Assembly: GCA_036320915.1 (NCBI GenBank) | Contig: JAXBDG010000018.1 | Span: forward strand, 1,116,001 to 1,180,000 | From: Linnemannia elongata | Taxonomy: Eukaryota > Mortierellomycota > Mortierellomycetes > Mortierellales > Mortierellaceae | DNA: 64,000 nt | Direction: 5' to 3' | Part shown: piece by piece, positions 8,564 through 19,604 of the stretch | Layout: every line of letters starts with the position of its first letter | How positions within the stretch are numbered: the first letter of the stretch is position 1 | Notes under the pieces: model-generated | Seen by the model: only the letters and a program-made list of their open reading frames with translations | Databases searched by the model: none | What the model was told of the DNA's origin: nothing | Made by a program: the position numbers and the translations under genes

Positions 8564-11500
8564 TTATTCGGTGTCACTCTTTTCTTGGTTCTCTCTATGG
8601 CTTCCGTCCAAGTAGTGGTCCTCGTTCTCGTCCGAATAACCGTCCTGGTCCTCATCCGAGTAGTTGTCCTGGCTTTTATCCTGGTTCTCGTTCAAAGCTA
8701 CTTCGATAGTTTCCGATCCGTCCTTGGCGCCGCGCTGCTTCAGCAATCTCTGGTTCGTCTCACTAAGACCAACAACGTCAACTATAACAGCATTCGCGGC
8801 TGCCAACGCAGTGCGTCCCGAAGTCCACATCAACCTCGCAGAGAAACTGCCATCCGACTCCTCTACCAGCCTCCATACTTTTACAAACCCAGAACTCGAA
8901 CCAGTAACAAACTCCAACTCGTCCGGTCTCCAAGAGATACTAGAGACTCCCTCGAGTAAGTCCCCGATAACCAGTACATGCTCCCACTCCTGTACCGTGC
9001 CTCTCCAAACCAAATGCCATAGCCACATCACATCTTCAAAGCCAGAGGCAATCCATTGACCGCAAGGTGACCAGGAAACAACATCTATTTCGCCATCGTG
9101 TTCCAAGTTCTGCAAGGGCTTCCCACTCTCCTCGTCCCACAATTCGACTTCTGTACTTATTTCCCTAACTAATGCGACCTGTCTGGCGGTTGGCGATATA
9201 GCGATTTCCTGTGGATAACACACACCTTCCACGATGACCCGTGATTCTCCAGTAGCGATATCCCAGACTCGAACGGCTCCATCAAAACTCCCTGATACGA
9301 ACTTTAGTCCACACGGCGAGAATGTCCCGTGCCTTAACCCGTGGCTATGACCCGAGAGCACGTGGCCAGGCGTTCCTGAACGAGCACACCAAAGGCGTAC
9401 AGTGTTGTCCCAGCTTCCGGAGGCAATCCACTGACCGTATGGCGAGAACGTCATGGCCATGATGTAGTTCGTATGACCTTTGAATGTAAACTCGAGAGCA
9501 CCAGACTTGGCATTCCATGTCTTGACGAATTTATCGTCTCCGGCAGTGGCAATTCGGAGACCGTCTGACGAAAACGCTATGTAGTTGGCATTTTTGTAAC
9601 CACACTGAAGCACAAGGCCGGGCTTCCCAGTCACCGCGTCATAGAGTCGCACAGTCCCAGAGCCACCGCCAGAGATAAGACTCCTTCCATCGGAAGAATA
9701 CACCACACTCCGGATCGTGTCAGCTTGATAATTGTCCAGGTCGAGTCCTGCTCCAGTGGTCGTTACATCCCATAATCGAACGGTCTTATCCCAGCTTCCT
9801 GAAGCCAACTGAAAACCATTCGACGAGAACGCAACGCAAGTCACGGCAGAAGAATGACCCGCAAAGGCAGAGACCAAGGTGCCTGTGTGGATGTCCCAGA
9901 GTTTGACCGTACTATCGTAGCTTGATGACGCAATCCGTTTGCTGTCTGGCGAAAAGTCCACCGCAGCAACGCCCGACCTATGTCCTTGCCATTGTCTCCT
10001 TGATCTGCCGGTCCTCGAGTCCCAGAGGCGCAACTCGCCATCACGACCTCCTGCAGCAATCCAATGACTATCTGAAGAATACGCGACGCAACGAACCTCT
10101 ACTTCCCCATTCTCCACAACTGAGTCCATCTGTCCAGAGTGTGTGTCGAAGATTCGTATCGTTCCGTCATCACCCCCGGAGACAATGTTTAGTCCATCCG
10201 GCGAGTAGGCGACAGTCTGGACCCAGTCGGTATGGCCGTACAAGATGAGCAGATTAATTCCAGCGTGCGAGTCCCACAATCTCACGGTCTTGTCGTGGCT
10301 GGCTGAGGCAATCTGGTCGCCAGATGGAGAAAACGCTACATCGGTCACCTCGCTGACATGTCCCTCCAAAATGAGACGCTGCGACTCCTCCTGGAAGTTC
10401 CACAATGACAGGGTGCAGTCACGACTGCCAGAGAGAAGGCGCTGACCTGAAGGTGAGAAGGCGATGGCTGTAACTTCTCCTTCGTGGCCGAACAACTCAC
10501 GAATTATTGTCCAGGTTGCAGTGTCGTAAACGTTGATATAGCCATATTCTAAACCCACAGCAAAAAGCTTCCCATCGGCTGAGTAAGCACATGAGTATAC
10601 CGGGGATTCATCTTTCAAAAATCGAAACTCTCCGAACTCCACTTTCTCCATCCGCGCCTTGCTGAGGTCTGCTCGCCGAATCCAACTCATGGTAAGGTTG
10701 ACGCCTGTAAGGTCTGCCTCCTGCATTTGCGCCGAGTCGAACTGCCCACCAGACAAATCAGCCCCTGGAACCCGGATACCTCGAAGATCCGCCCCATTGA
10801 ATGACACTCCAGCTTTGACCAAGACAGTAATGGCGTTTGCCGCGGCGCAAGCAGCTTGTTTGTCGGTCTTGGACAGCTCAATAATGTCGAGAAGCTGTTT
10901 CTTGAAACCAAAGTCCAACTGCACCCGCTCCGCCAAGAATTGGATGATCGACGGCTCCAGCACAAGGCTCCTCTGGGAAAGGGGGTGGTTACCGATATTT
11001 CTGTAGTCAGAATGAGGACGCGGAGCAAACTCCTCACTGCTGTCAATTGGCCCAAAGATGGTGCAAGAGTAAAAGTATTCCAAAACGGAGCGGTGGACAA
11101 AGCGGTAGTGTGACCCGGCTCGACTCAACAGACTGGCACCACGTAGGAGGGAAATGTCGAGATCAGGACCAAAAAACGCAGCCTTCCATGACTCTCCGTC
11201 ACGCCTTTGGGTATAGACGACAACAGGCTTGCCATCCTGCTCTCGGAAGATTGCCGCCGCCAGGTCTTGTTGAAATTTGATCCCACTCTGCTCGAATCCG
11301 TCGTCCAGCAACCCCTCGAACGCTAAACGTTTGTCGTTGTCCAGCCTGTGCTCCTGCAGGCGACGTTTGTTGACTCCGAGCCAGTGCCACACAAAGATGT
11401 CGTACAACTGAACACGAGTGATTCGGAGTCTCGAGAGATCGGACTTGCTCTTGACGACATCAGGAAGGGCCTCCAGGCACAGCGTCAGAAGGAAAGGATT

Positions 11501-12388
11501 CTTGACCAAATCCATCAGATTGGGAATAGTCTCCAGCTTGTCCATGTAGTCTTCCTTGACCCACGTTCGTGGCTCAAGCGGGACATAGCGCTCGACATAG
11601 TCCTCTATCTGCTCCTTGGAGAATGGTGCGATAATGGCCTCCATGAAGAGGTCGTCCGCTGCGCGATTGTACTTCCCCACAGCCATAGGTACAAACCGGA
11701 GGCGATACTCCGGTCCGAGGTACTGGGTGCGACAGGTGATGAGCAGTTTGGTATCGCGCTGTCCGGATCGATTGAGGAGGTTGGTGGTGTGGAGGTTTAT
11801 AGTGAGCTGACTCTCATCGTATCCATCACAGATCAGAATGAATTGGCGATGTTGCTCCAACTCCTGAATCTGTAACTCCGAACACCTGTAGGTCCTGAGT
11901 TGCTCCGCAATGAGATCCTTCTCTGGACGCTCAAGGGCTGGCAGGTTAATGAATAAGGGAATACGGCCGCCACATTTGTACTCCTTCCAGAGCTCGTTTT
12001 CCAAGTGTCTGTTAAACGTCGACTTTCCCGCTCCCGAGTCTCCCAGGATTAGCATCACTTCAGATTTACCAGAGAGGAACTCCTTGACCTTTCCCGTCAG
12101 AGGGAACAGTGTGTTGTCCGGGGCTTGCAGGCTGGGCTTGGCCATTGGGGAAATAAAGACTGGTTGCTCATACTCTTCCAGTCGTCGCATCCTGAGAGCG
12201 TCTATAGCAGATTCAGTACTGTGATAGTGCTGAGCCTGGGCGAATTCATAATCGGTGCTCAAAACATCCTCCAAGCGCCTTGCCTTAACGAGCTGCTCCG
12301 ACTGGGAATCTGAAAGAGGGCGCTTGCTCTGTGTGCTCAGCGTCTCAGGGTCCGAAAAAGCAGAGTCTGGGGGCGACGAAGATGACAT
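8564..12388 (-). CDS. NACHT-pentapeptide-WD40 protein, copy C (1274 aa)
   Basis: Same architecture as copy B and no frame damage. It has a Ser/Pro-rich start (MSSSSPPDSAF), a linker, NACHT with P-loop GDSGAGKS and FILICDGYDE, and helical NACHT-associated sequence. Pentapeptide-like repeats (NGADLRG, GADLSGG, EADLTG) and 14 WD40 repeats follow, then an acidic Gln/Ser tail. Two further in-frame ATGs upstream (12415 and 12433) precede the acceptor of the leader intron, so the start at 12388 is preferred. Differences from copy B are concentrated in WD40 blades 4-6 and 11-13, where ligand specificity would be set in the family. It is the unit next to the intact MFS gene, on the same strand and downstream of it, and is probably closest to the ancestral arrangement. 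Confidence 0.92.
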   Translation of the reverse strand: MSSSSPPDSAFSDPETLSTQSKRPLSDSQSEQLVKARRLEDVLSTDYEFAQAQHYHSTESAIDALRMRRLEEYEQPVFISPMAKPSLQAPDNTLFPLTGKVKEFLSGKSEVMLILGDSGAGKSTFNRHLENELWKEYKCGGRIPLFINLPALERPEKDLIAEQLRTYRCSELQIQELEQHRQFILICDGYDESQLTINLHTTNLLNRSGQRDTKLLITCRTQYLGPEYRLRFVPMAVGKYNRAADDLFMEAIIAPFSKEQIEDYVERYVPLEPRTWVKEDYMDKLETIPNLMDLVKNPFLLTLCLEALPDVVKSKSDLSRLRITRVQLYDIFVWHWLGVNKRRLQEHRLDNDKRLAFEGLLDDGFEQSGIKFQQDLAAAIFREQDGKPVVVYTQRRDGESWKAAFFGPDLDISLLRGASLLSRAGSHYRFVHRSVLEYFYSCTIFGPIDSSEEFAPRPHSDYRNIGNHPLSQRSLVLEPSIIQFLAERVQLDFGFKKQLLDIIELSKTDKQAACAAANAITVLVKAGVSFNGADLRGIRVPGADLSGGQFDSAQMQEADLTGVNLTMSWIRRADLSKARMEKVEFGEFRFLKDESPVYSCAYSADGKLFAVGLEYGYINVYDTATWTIIRELFGHEGEVTAIAFSPSGQRLLSGSRDCTLSLWNFQEESQRLILEGHVSEVTDVAFSPSGDQIASASHDKTVRLWDSHAGINLLILYGHTDWVQTVAYSPDGLNIVSGGDDGTIRIFDTHSGQMDSVVENGEVEVRCVAYSSDSHWIAAGGRDGELRLWDSRTGRSRRQWQGHRSGVAAVDFSPDSKRIASSSYDSTVKLWDIHTGTLVSAFAGHSSAVTCVAFSSNGFQLASGSWDKTVRLWDVTTTGAGLDLDNYQADTIRSVVYSSDGRSLISGGGSGTVRLYDAVTGKPGLVLQCGYKNANYIAFSSDGLRIATAGDDKFVKTWNAKSGALEFTFKGHTNYIMAMTFSPYGQWIASGSWDNTVRLWCARSGTPGHVLSGHSHGLRHGTFSPCGLKFVSGSFDGAVRVWDIATGESRVIVEGVCYPQEIAISPTARQVALVREISTEVELWDEESGKPLQNLEHDGEIDVVSWSPCGQWIASGFEDVMWLWHLVWRGTVQEWEHVLVIGDLLEGVSSISWRPDELEFVTGSSSGFVKVWRLVEESDGSFSARLMWTSGRTALAAANAVIVDVVGLSETNQRLLKQRGAKDGSETIEVALNENQDKSQDNYSDEDQDGYSDENEDHYLDGSHRENQEKSDTE

Positions 12389-12396
12389 GGATGAAA

Positions 12397-12488
12397 CTGC
12401 GACCATTGGATATGCAATAGCCTTAGTACTCATGTTTGCAGCAATACACTGGCTGTAATGGTTTTATTCGCGAGGCAATTGGGTTTAC
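12397..12488 (-). other. 5' leader intron of copy C
   Basis: Donor ACAAG|GTAAAC at 12488 and acceptor GTCGCAG at 12397 give 92 nt; eight bases remain before the ATG at 12388. Confidence 0.65.
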
Positions 12489-13607
12489 CTTGTTCTGGAT
12501 TGCTGTTGAATGGGACTGTTGTGGTGAACCTGGCAGGCGCGGGAATGGCTGCGCTAGTGAAATAGACATCAAGGTAAATGAGGGTCAACTTCATGGAGAG
12601 ATGATACGGACCAAGCACAATAACTGCGACGTGGGGTTGAGTTCTTACAAAAGTAGGATAGCGAACTTTGTTTCAAGGTGGCGGGCAAGTGGTCGATTTC
12701 TGAAGTGAAGATATAGAATCTGTTCAAAAAAGATGAGTCTCGGGTCCAGTAAAAGCAATTGAAGGTCTAATCCATATTCTCACGCCTTCTTTCTGCTACC
12801 TCTGTGGCAAGTGAGCGTTGTTGCGTTTGTCTGGTGTGGCGACTTGGTTTCTCGTGGATGTATCTATTAACGTTCAATCACCTATTAGAGTTGGGCAACG
12901 TCATGCCTTCCTTTCAACAGAGCAGCCTAAGCGATACTTCCAGGCATGATGAAGGATACCTCTGACACGCCGAACAAGTGCACTGCTGATGGGTAGCCTG
13001 CCAGTTCTGATGGAGCTGCTGGTGTTAATGTGCGTTTGTGAATGAGGATGAGCGAGAGAGAGGACGACCGAAAAGAAGGCTCGCCTGTGTGAGGAAGCTG
13101 ATGAGTGTCAGTCAAGAAGTGAATGAGTGGCGGAAAGGTGATGAAAAACGAGAAATAAAAAAGGCGAAGAGGTAAGAGCGACAAGAAGTGGAAAGCATTT
13201 TATCTGACGCCTTTCTTGCTTACCCACCAACCCTTTGCTCTCATATCCCATCCAAGATTTTGAACAATCTCTATGTGCCCCTTGCTTTCTTGGCCAGAGC
13301 GCAAGGGCCCATGAGCCACGGGGGGAACAGAGTCAAGAGGCGAAGAAGTCAAGAACTCCATTCCTTTATTCGCCATACCCTTTCAACTCACAGCTCATCC
13401 ATCTGATAAAGTCTGAGATAGAGCATTATTATTTGATTTTTGATCAAAAACGCAGTGAAACTGTTACACTTTTGATCGATCAGATATCCCTCCATACTAC
13501 ATTCTTTTCAGTAGGCTGCAAAACACATAAGAAAGGAACAAACAAGATTTATTCTACAAGGCAAAAAGTGAAAGGGAGAAGAAAGGACCCAATATCTTAA
13601 AAAAACT
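12489..13607. other. Intergenic: between the MFS gene and copy C
   Basis: This stretch holds the MFS 3' untranslated region and the promoter and leader of copy C. It is probably the parental version of the spacers at 891-2023 and 6654-7926, because the adjoining MFS gene is complete. The empty site of the 168-bp element is near 13481. No gene is supported. Confidence 0.6.
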
Positions 13608-15567
13608 CTAGGCGATGACAGTGTGGGCAACAGAGACGCTAGACCCACCCTTCTTCACCTCCTTCTTCTCATCTTCATCATCATCCTCTAACTCAGTCTT
13701 GCCCTCAGCACCCGAGATCTGACTCTCGTCAACAACCTCAAGACCCTTCTCCTGAGCATCCCCATCCTCCTTCTCGGGAGCAACACCAGAGAACTCAATA
13801 GGGTCCCGGTTAGAAGCCAAGAGCAATGACAACACCCAACCAACACCACCAATAACACCAAAAGTATAGAATGCGGCACGGTAACCAGACATCAAGGCAG
13901 CACCCTCAGCACCAGCAGCGGGTTCGTAAGCCTGGGACAAGATGGTCGAAATGGCAAGACCGATAGGTCCTCCGAGCTGGATGGCGACGTTAAAGACTGC
14001 ACCGACAACTCCCTGATCCTCATCGGGAGCATCAGCGACGGCGTTGACTTGGCAACACATCCAGGTAGGTGAGAGTCCCAAGCAGTTGATAATCAGGGCA
14101 GGGAAGGCGAAATGCCAGTAGCTGGTTCCGGGGACGATCTGGGCAAAGATGATCGACGAGACGATGATAAAGATCCATCCAATCAACATGATAAACTTTG
14201 TGCGCATGAAGACGAACAGACGAGTGACGGTGTAGAGACCGACGACGAGACCGACTCCGTGGACGATGTAGCAGCAGGCCGTGATCAGGGGAGAGTACTT
14301 GAGGACGTTCTGGAAGGTGAGAGAGGTGAAAAAGATCATGGTGTTGTAGGTGGCTGTGACACAGACGATGACAATCACCGAGGCGCGGAAGCGAACAGAG
14401 CCCCAGATACGGAAAGGCATAATGGGGTAATCAATGCGGCGCTCCCAGAAGATGAAGAAGATCAAGAGAGCAATACCAACGAGGAAGGGAGCCAAAGTAT
14501 GGGCAGAACCCCAACCAGCAGTGGTAGACTCGGAGAGATAGTAGACAACGGCAATGATACCGAGCATGAAGGAGATAACACCAACAAAATCGACACGACG
14601 ATCGGTGACATGGACATCATCGTTGGCCTTGGAGATGACAAAGAAGCCGGCGATGCAGAGGAGGGCCGAGATGATGGAGGTGATGTAGAAGATCCAGTAC
14701 CAGCCAATGGTAGCGTCAAAGATACCACCGAGGAGGACACCGATGGTTTGACCAATACAGGCTGCTCCTCCGAACATTGAGAGGGCAAATGTGCGCTCAG
14801 GACCGAGGGGGTAAGATGTGGTTAACAATGCCAATGCACTTGGACTAATGAGCGAATTCAAGGGAGGGAGAATAGGGGTTGGATTGTTAATAGAACGTTA
14901 AATGAATGGCACACAGACAGTAGCCAGATGAATGAGAGGACATGTTGTGAGGACGGGATGAATGGACAGTTGATGGAAGGAGGATGCTTACATTGTGAAG
15001 CCAGCGCCTGCACCTTGGAGTCCACGGGCGACAGACATGAAGATGGGGTTCCTTGCGAAACCGCAGACCAAGGACCAAGCAGCGAACCAGGATGTGCCTG
15101 TCAAGAATACCCGGCGATGTCCAAACAGATCGCCCTGTTAATTGAGAGCAAAAAATTATCAAGAGACAAGGAGGCAAACAAACGGTCAGACATTTGTTTT
15201 TTTTTGATTTTCAGGAACCATCAACCAACAGTCGCACAACAAACCAAAAGCAAAATGCAAATAAGCTTACCATACGACCACCAACAAGCAAGAAAGCCGA
15301 GTAGGTGAGTGCATAACTACTCACAACCCATTGCAGCTGGTTGGGAGCATATTTGACATCCCTGAGGATAGAGGGGAGGGCAATGGTGACGGAGGCGATA
15401 CTGATGATATCCAGCATCTGGGCGAGGGAGATCAGGAAAAGTAGGATCCCTCGTTGCTGGTCTAGGCGTTTGTACCATGGTAGTTTCTTGGATAGGCTTG
15501 AGGTATCGGTATTGCGGGGAGGGGGGACCACGGCAGAAGCGAGGGTGGAAGCGTCGGTATCAGTCAT
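13608..15567 (-). CDS. 14-TM MFS drug:H+ antiporter-type transporter (558 aa, three exons)
   Basis: Exons are 15567-15271, 15134-14992 and 14844-13608; the introns (136 and 147 nt) are GT-AG and keep frame. The joined protein has about 14 hydrophobic segments. MFS motif A spans the first junction (GGRM|GDLFGHRRV), and GLQGAGAGFTIPSALALL spans the second. This matches the DHA2 family, the group of yeast Atr1-type exporters, which pump small molecules out across the plasma membrane by proton antiport. The N-terminus is Thr/Ser/Pro-rich and cytosolic. The C-tail is a charged Glu/Asp/Lys segment ending in TVIA. Substrate cannot be told from sequence. The 3' end of this gene was copied into the NACHT tandem array. 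Confidence 0.92.
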
Positions 15568-15868
15568 TTTCGATGCTGGTTCTTGGGAGTTGACGGTTTG
15601 AATGGTGAGAGTGGGGTGTTGGTGCTTGAAAGCGTTCTTATTTTTTTTTAAAAATGTGAAGAATGAAGGTGATGTTGAAGTGAGTGTAAATGCAAGCAAA
15701 AGCGAAACAAAAATGCAGCAAAGAGTAAAGTAATGAAGAGTGAAAGTAGTAATATAGCAAGTGAATGTCTTGTTGGTACAAAAGAAAAAGAAAAAGAAAA
15801 AGAGAAGAGAAGAGTAGTAGTGAAGAGAGGAATGAAGAAAAATGAAATTGAGCGGGGCACAGATCACC

Positions 15869-15875
15869 TTTTATA
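15869..15875 (-). promoter_or_regulatory. TATA box of the MFS transporter
   Basis: TATAAAA on the minus strand, about 300 bases upstream of the ATG. The implied leader is long and pyrimidine/purine-rich. Confidence 0.45.
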
Positions 15876-16574
15876 TCTTTTTTGCGGCCTTCACGCCCTA
15901 TTGATTGTCACTGTCTTTTCTCATGTCCCTTGAGCCCCATTGTGCTCTGAGTATGTTTGTCCTTTCACCTATCTACCATGCTGACTATCGTGTCCTATCT
16001 GGCCCATCCACTTGCTTAAGAGGCACTTCGCAGAAACTCCGTTGGTGTTGTGAACATCCCCTTCATACCGTCATTTGTCCTTCAAGTGCACTCATTGGCT
16101 GGACGAATGTGTGTTTGTAATTGAAGTATCCATCTTATTTTTTATGCATTCATACCCCTATGGTAAACAAACGACATGCGAGAGAAGGCGAGTTAGGGCT
16201 GCGCTTAAATGAGAAAACCTTTTTTTTTATACTGCGCAAGGGAACCAACCCAAGGAAAAAAAACTTTTTTTCCAATCACGGATCAAATCAGGGATCTTCT
16301 CTCCCTCTCTCTCTCTCTCTCTTTCTATGTATGTGTGTATGTACTTCTCTATCATCCTTGTCACTCTATTCATCCACAATGGAACACAAAATAAGGTGGG
16401 ACTGTCCTTTGCATCGCCCTGCTTCTCGCTCACTCACCACTTGTCCACGTAAAGGGTGAACGCGTAAGTTTTTTTGTTCTTGGCGTTGCTTGTTGCAACA
16501 GTCAACCTGGGCGCATATCTCTACCCATTCCTACTCCGGTACTTCCCTCCCCTCCTGTTCCCCGTCCTATTCCC

Positions 16575-16606
16575 CTATCCCATCCCATCCCATCCCATCC
16601 CATCCC
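16575..16606. repeat. (CATCC)n microsatellite
   Basis: About six tandem copies of a 5-bp unit, visible directly in the sequence. Confidence 0.85.
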
Positions 16607-16784
16607 TTCCTTCTCCATTGCTCACTCTCACAATTCTAAGTATGGGATGCTCAATTCCACCCTTCCTCTTCTCCTCCTGCATTAGCACTATCTTTGCTTT
16701 CTGTGAACGTCCTCTGACCTCCTGCGATAGGTTCACACAAAGAACAAAGCACGCCTATTGAAATTAAACATCAAGCGGTTTACC

Positions 16785-16812
16785 TTTTTTTTTTTTTTTT
16801 TTTTTTTTTTTT
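16785..16812. repeat. Poly(T) run of 28
   Basis: Uninterrupted T homopolymer. Its length may be unreliable in an assembly. Similar runs lie at 54263-54287 (A) and 57848-57873 (T). Confidence 0.9.
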
Positions 16813-19604
16813 CATTGCTGAGAAATCGAAAAGAAAGCTATTATTGTCCCACCTTCTCCGATAATGCAACAAGGATATCTTCCTACCACCCCTCACATTA
16901 GCATTATTGTACGTGAACACTGAACCTCTCTTACCAAGACGATCCGTTGTAGCTTCTATGGCGACATCTTTGTGTATAACCCTATCTATCCACCCTTTGA
17001 CCGCTGGGCGTAAAAAAAAGGCTCAAAACGACGATGGTCAAGCTGAATATGGGCTCATTTTTAAGGATGCGCTGAATAATTGTTGTGGTTCGCAAGCATG
17101 AGGAAGAAGGGGGCAGGGAGAGCACGCTAGATGAACAAAAGGGGAAAACAGACGGACGGTCGGAGGGACGTGGCACAAACTCATAGACCCGAGGATCTCT
17201 TGTTTTTTTTTGTATATTCTTTGTGTTTTACTTACTGCCCCCCTATCTTGCAATCCATTCAATGCACTTCATCCCTTTGACAAATAGAGGGGAGAGGGGT
17301 GAGGCTGCAGATAGGGTGGATATGACCGACATATAGACAAGAAGGAGGGAGCCTGTAACTTGTGCGGTGTTGGCACCCTCATCCATAGCTTTTACAACCG
17401 GGGGCAAGGGAATGGTAATCATTCGACCAATGAGGGCTGAACTTCCATCGTTCACTCCCCCATTTGTCATCTCAGAGAACAAAAAGTCGCTTTTCTTCAT
17501 GATTTGGCTCCAACCACTAAAGTCCGCCTTGCTGCCTTTTGTTGCGTCCCTGCAATCCTAGGTGAATTGGGCAGATAGGCAAAAAAAGACACAGGAGTAG
17601 AAGGTGTGATCCAAACCATCGCTATCCAGCCCATCTCACATTTCTTTTCTTTTCACCTGGTAGAAGACCTTGTACACCAAGACCCATGCACAAAGGGCGC
17701 GACTTGAAGTGACCAGATGGGAGTAGCTACTCATTGAGTCTGCGCTCGGAATTATCCATTCCCGGTCTCACATGTTTCGAACAGTTTATCCGATTTATCC
17801 GCCCCGTTTCCTGTAGAACTAGGCCTCCTCTGAGGATCCATGTCACTTCAGAGGAAGAATGTGTAGGAGTAGGTTCAATTGACCGTCCTACGCTCTCTAC
17901 CAAAAAAGCCGAAAACCCGACGTTTCCTGAGCCGCAGTAAACTCTAGTGGATCACTTCGTATGGACAAGCAAGCACAGAACCAACATAGCATGATGTCCT
18001 CTCCGTTGTGTTCTCAATTGATAACCCTCTCACTTCTAATCTGAGTTTCAATTTCCTCTTTCGGCGCTTTTTTTTCTTTCTTTTTTTTCTTTTGGGCTTG
18101 CTTCTCTTCCTTCTGTCTTCTTTTGCGCAGTGTTCATGAGGATCTTTTCTGCTCAGTTGAGAGGAAGGGTTCAACAGTATGGTGCCCATCTACGACCCAC
18201 TTTGCCTTTCTGGTGTCGTCATCATCTCAACCTGTCCAACTTTTTTCGAGCAAGTTTGGCCTGCAAAGTTGTTTGACACCCTTTAGTCACTACGCAGTCG
18301 AAGATAGCGCAATCGCTCATGCTGCTGAGAAATAGGCGTGGTAAGAGGTAAGCAAAGAATGACAAACACTGTAACACTATGACATCCATTCATCCTAGGT
18401 TTCTCTACCATTTGTCATAATGATTCCTTCTCACTTCTTTCTTATTCTTTCCCTCCTCGCGTTTTTTTTAATGTTTCTATGCCACTCCCCTTCCTACGAA
18501 GCCATCAGACCCCAAGGATCAGGGTCCGTTGTGTAATCAAAATAAGAAAATCGTCAGTCATCGTTCAGGTATACCTTTCTACCCACTTTCCCAACATCCG
18601 AGCCAAGGTCAGGAACAAACTACATCTCAGGGGAGGGATTAGACGCAGGGTAAATAGAGCAAAAACGAAAGGATATAACACCGTCTTGATCCATTTACGC
18701 TTGTATCCTTTCCTTTTTCTGTCGTCTCTCTCTCCCTCATCACTTTCTCTCTTTCAATGTACCCCTTGGGGATTACTTCTATAGACCCTTCCATCTTTTC
18801 TTTCCTTCTACCTTTCTCTTTCTCACCCCTGCCCAACCTTGACCCTGAGAAGCAGGGCTTGTGAATTCTCCTCGAGATAAAAAAAAGTTGCGCCTTGGCC
18901 ACTCATCCTTTCACCCTTCAGATAAACACACCATCGCTGTTTATGGGTTATATTGTTGGTCGTTTATACGCCTTCACTCCGTTATGCCCCTCCCTCTGCA
19001 AGGACGCCGCTTCCAAGTCAAGCATTCGCCGCACTATTTTATTCACGCTCTACAAGAAAGAAATCGAGGCAGAGGAAGAGAAGAAGGCGTGAATTCTGGG
19101 TAATGTCATCATATTCATTAGTCTAGCGCGTCATATCTCTCAAGTTCCCATAAACACCCCTTCCCCTCCTTACAAAAGCTCACAAATAACCAAACAAATA
19201 AACAAACAAACAACAAAGCGCACAGGCAAAAGGCAAAAGGTATCCAAGTAGTCAATTATTCATCTGATAATGAAAATGGATTAACAATCATATCAAACAA
19301 AAAGTAGTTCTTTGGTATGAAAAAGCGAATATCAATCATAAGGCATAGGCAAATGAGTGCTAGGGAAGTAGTTTGGAATTGCGAGTAATAATAATGAGAG
19401 CTCTCTCGATCTTTATGAAATAAATGCTGGGAATGAAGGGGAAGTATGTTACAGATGACTATGTACTAGTGGCAAAAGTGAAATATGATACAGGGTAGGT
19501 AAAAAAGAAAGAGAGGGTATCATAGCGTGAACACGCAAAAAAAGAAAAAAAAAAAAAGAAAAAAAAATCGACCTCAGAAGAACAAAGAGGAAGTGGAAGT
19601 AGAC

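Larger units (their letters stand above)
15876..19604. other. Gene-poor interval of 3.7 kb
   Basis: I see no gene I can support. The stretch is rich in pyrimidine runs and simple repeats, and the frames found are short and biased in composition. An 85-codon minus-strand frame at 17243-17500 has reasonable composition but no recognisable domain and no second exon. The last ~500 bases are the 3' flank of the deacetylase gene. Confidence 0.5.

Noticed and set aside
14112..14780. A 222-codon plus-strand frame, rich in Asp/Glu/Gly, opposite the MFS gene
   Set aside because: Antisense of membrane segments of the transporter. The acidic bias is the complement of hydrophobic codons.
17243..17500. 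An 85-codon minus-strand frame with one hydrophobic stretch
   Set aside because: No homology recognised, no second exon, no TATA-type promoter nearby; chance is adequate.
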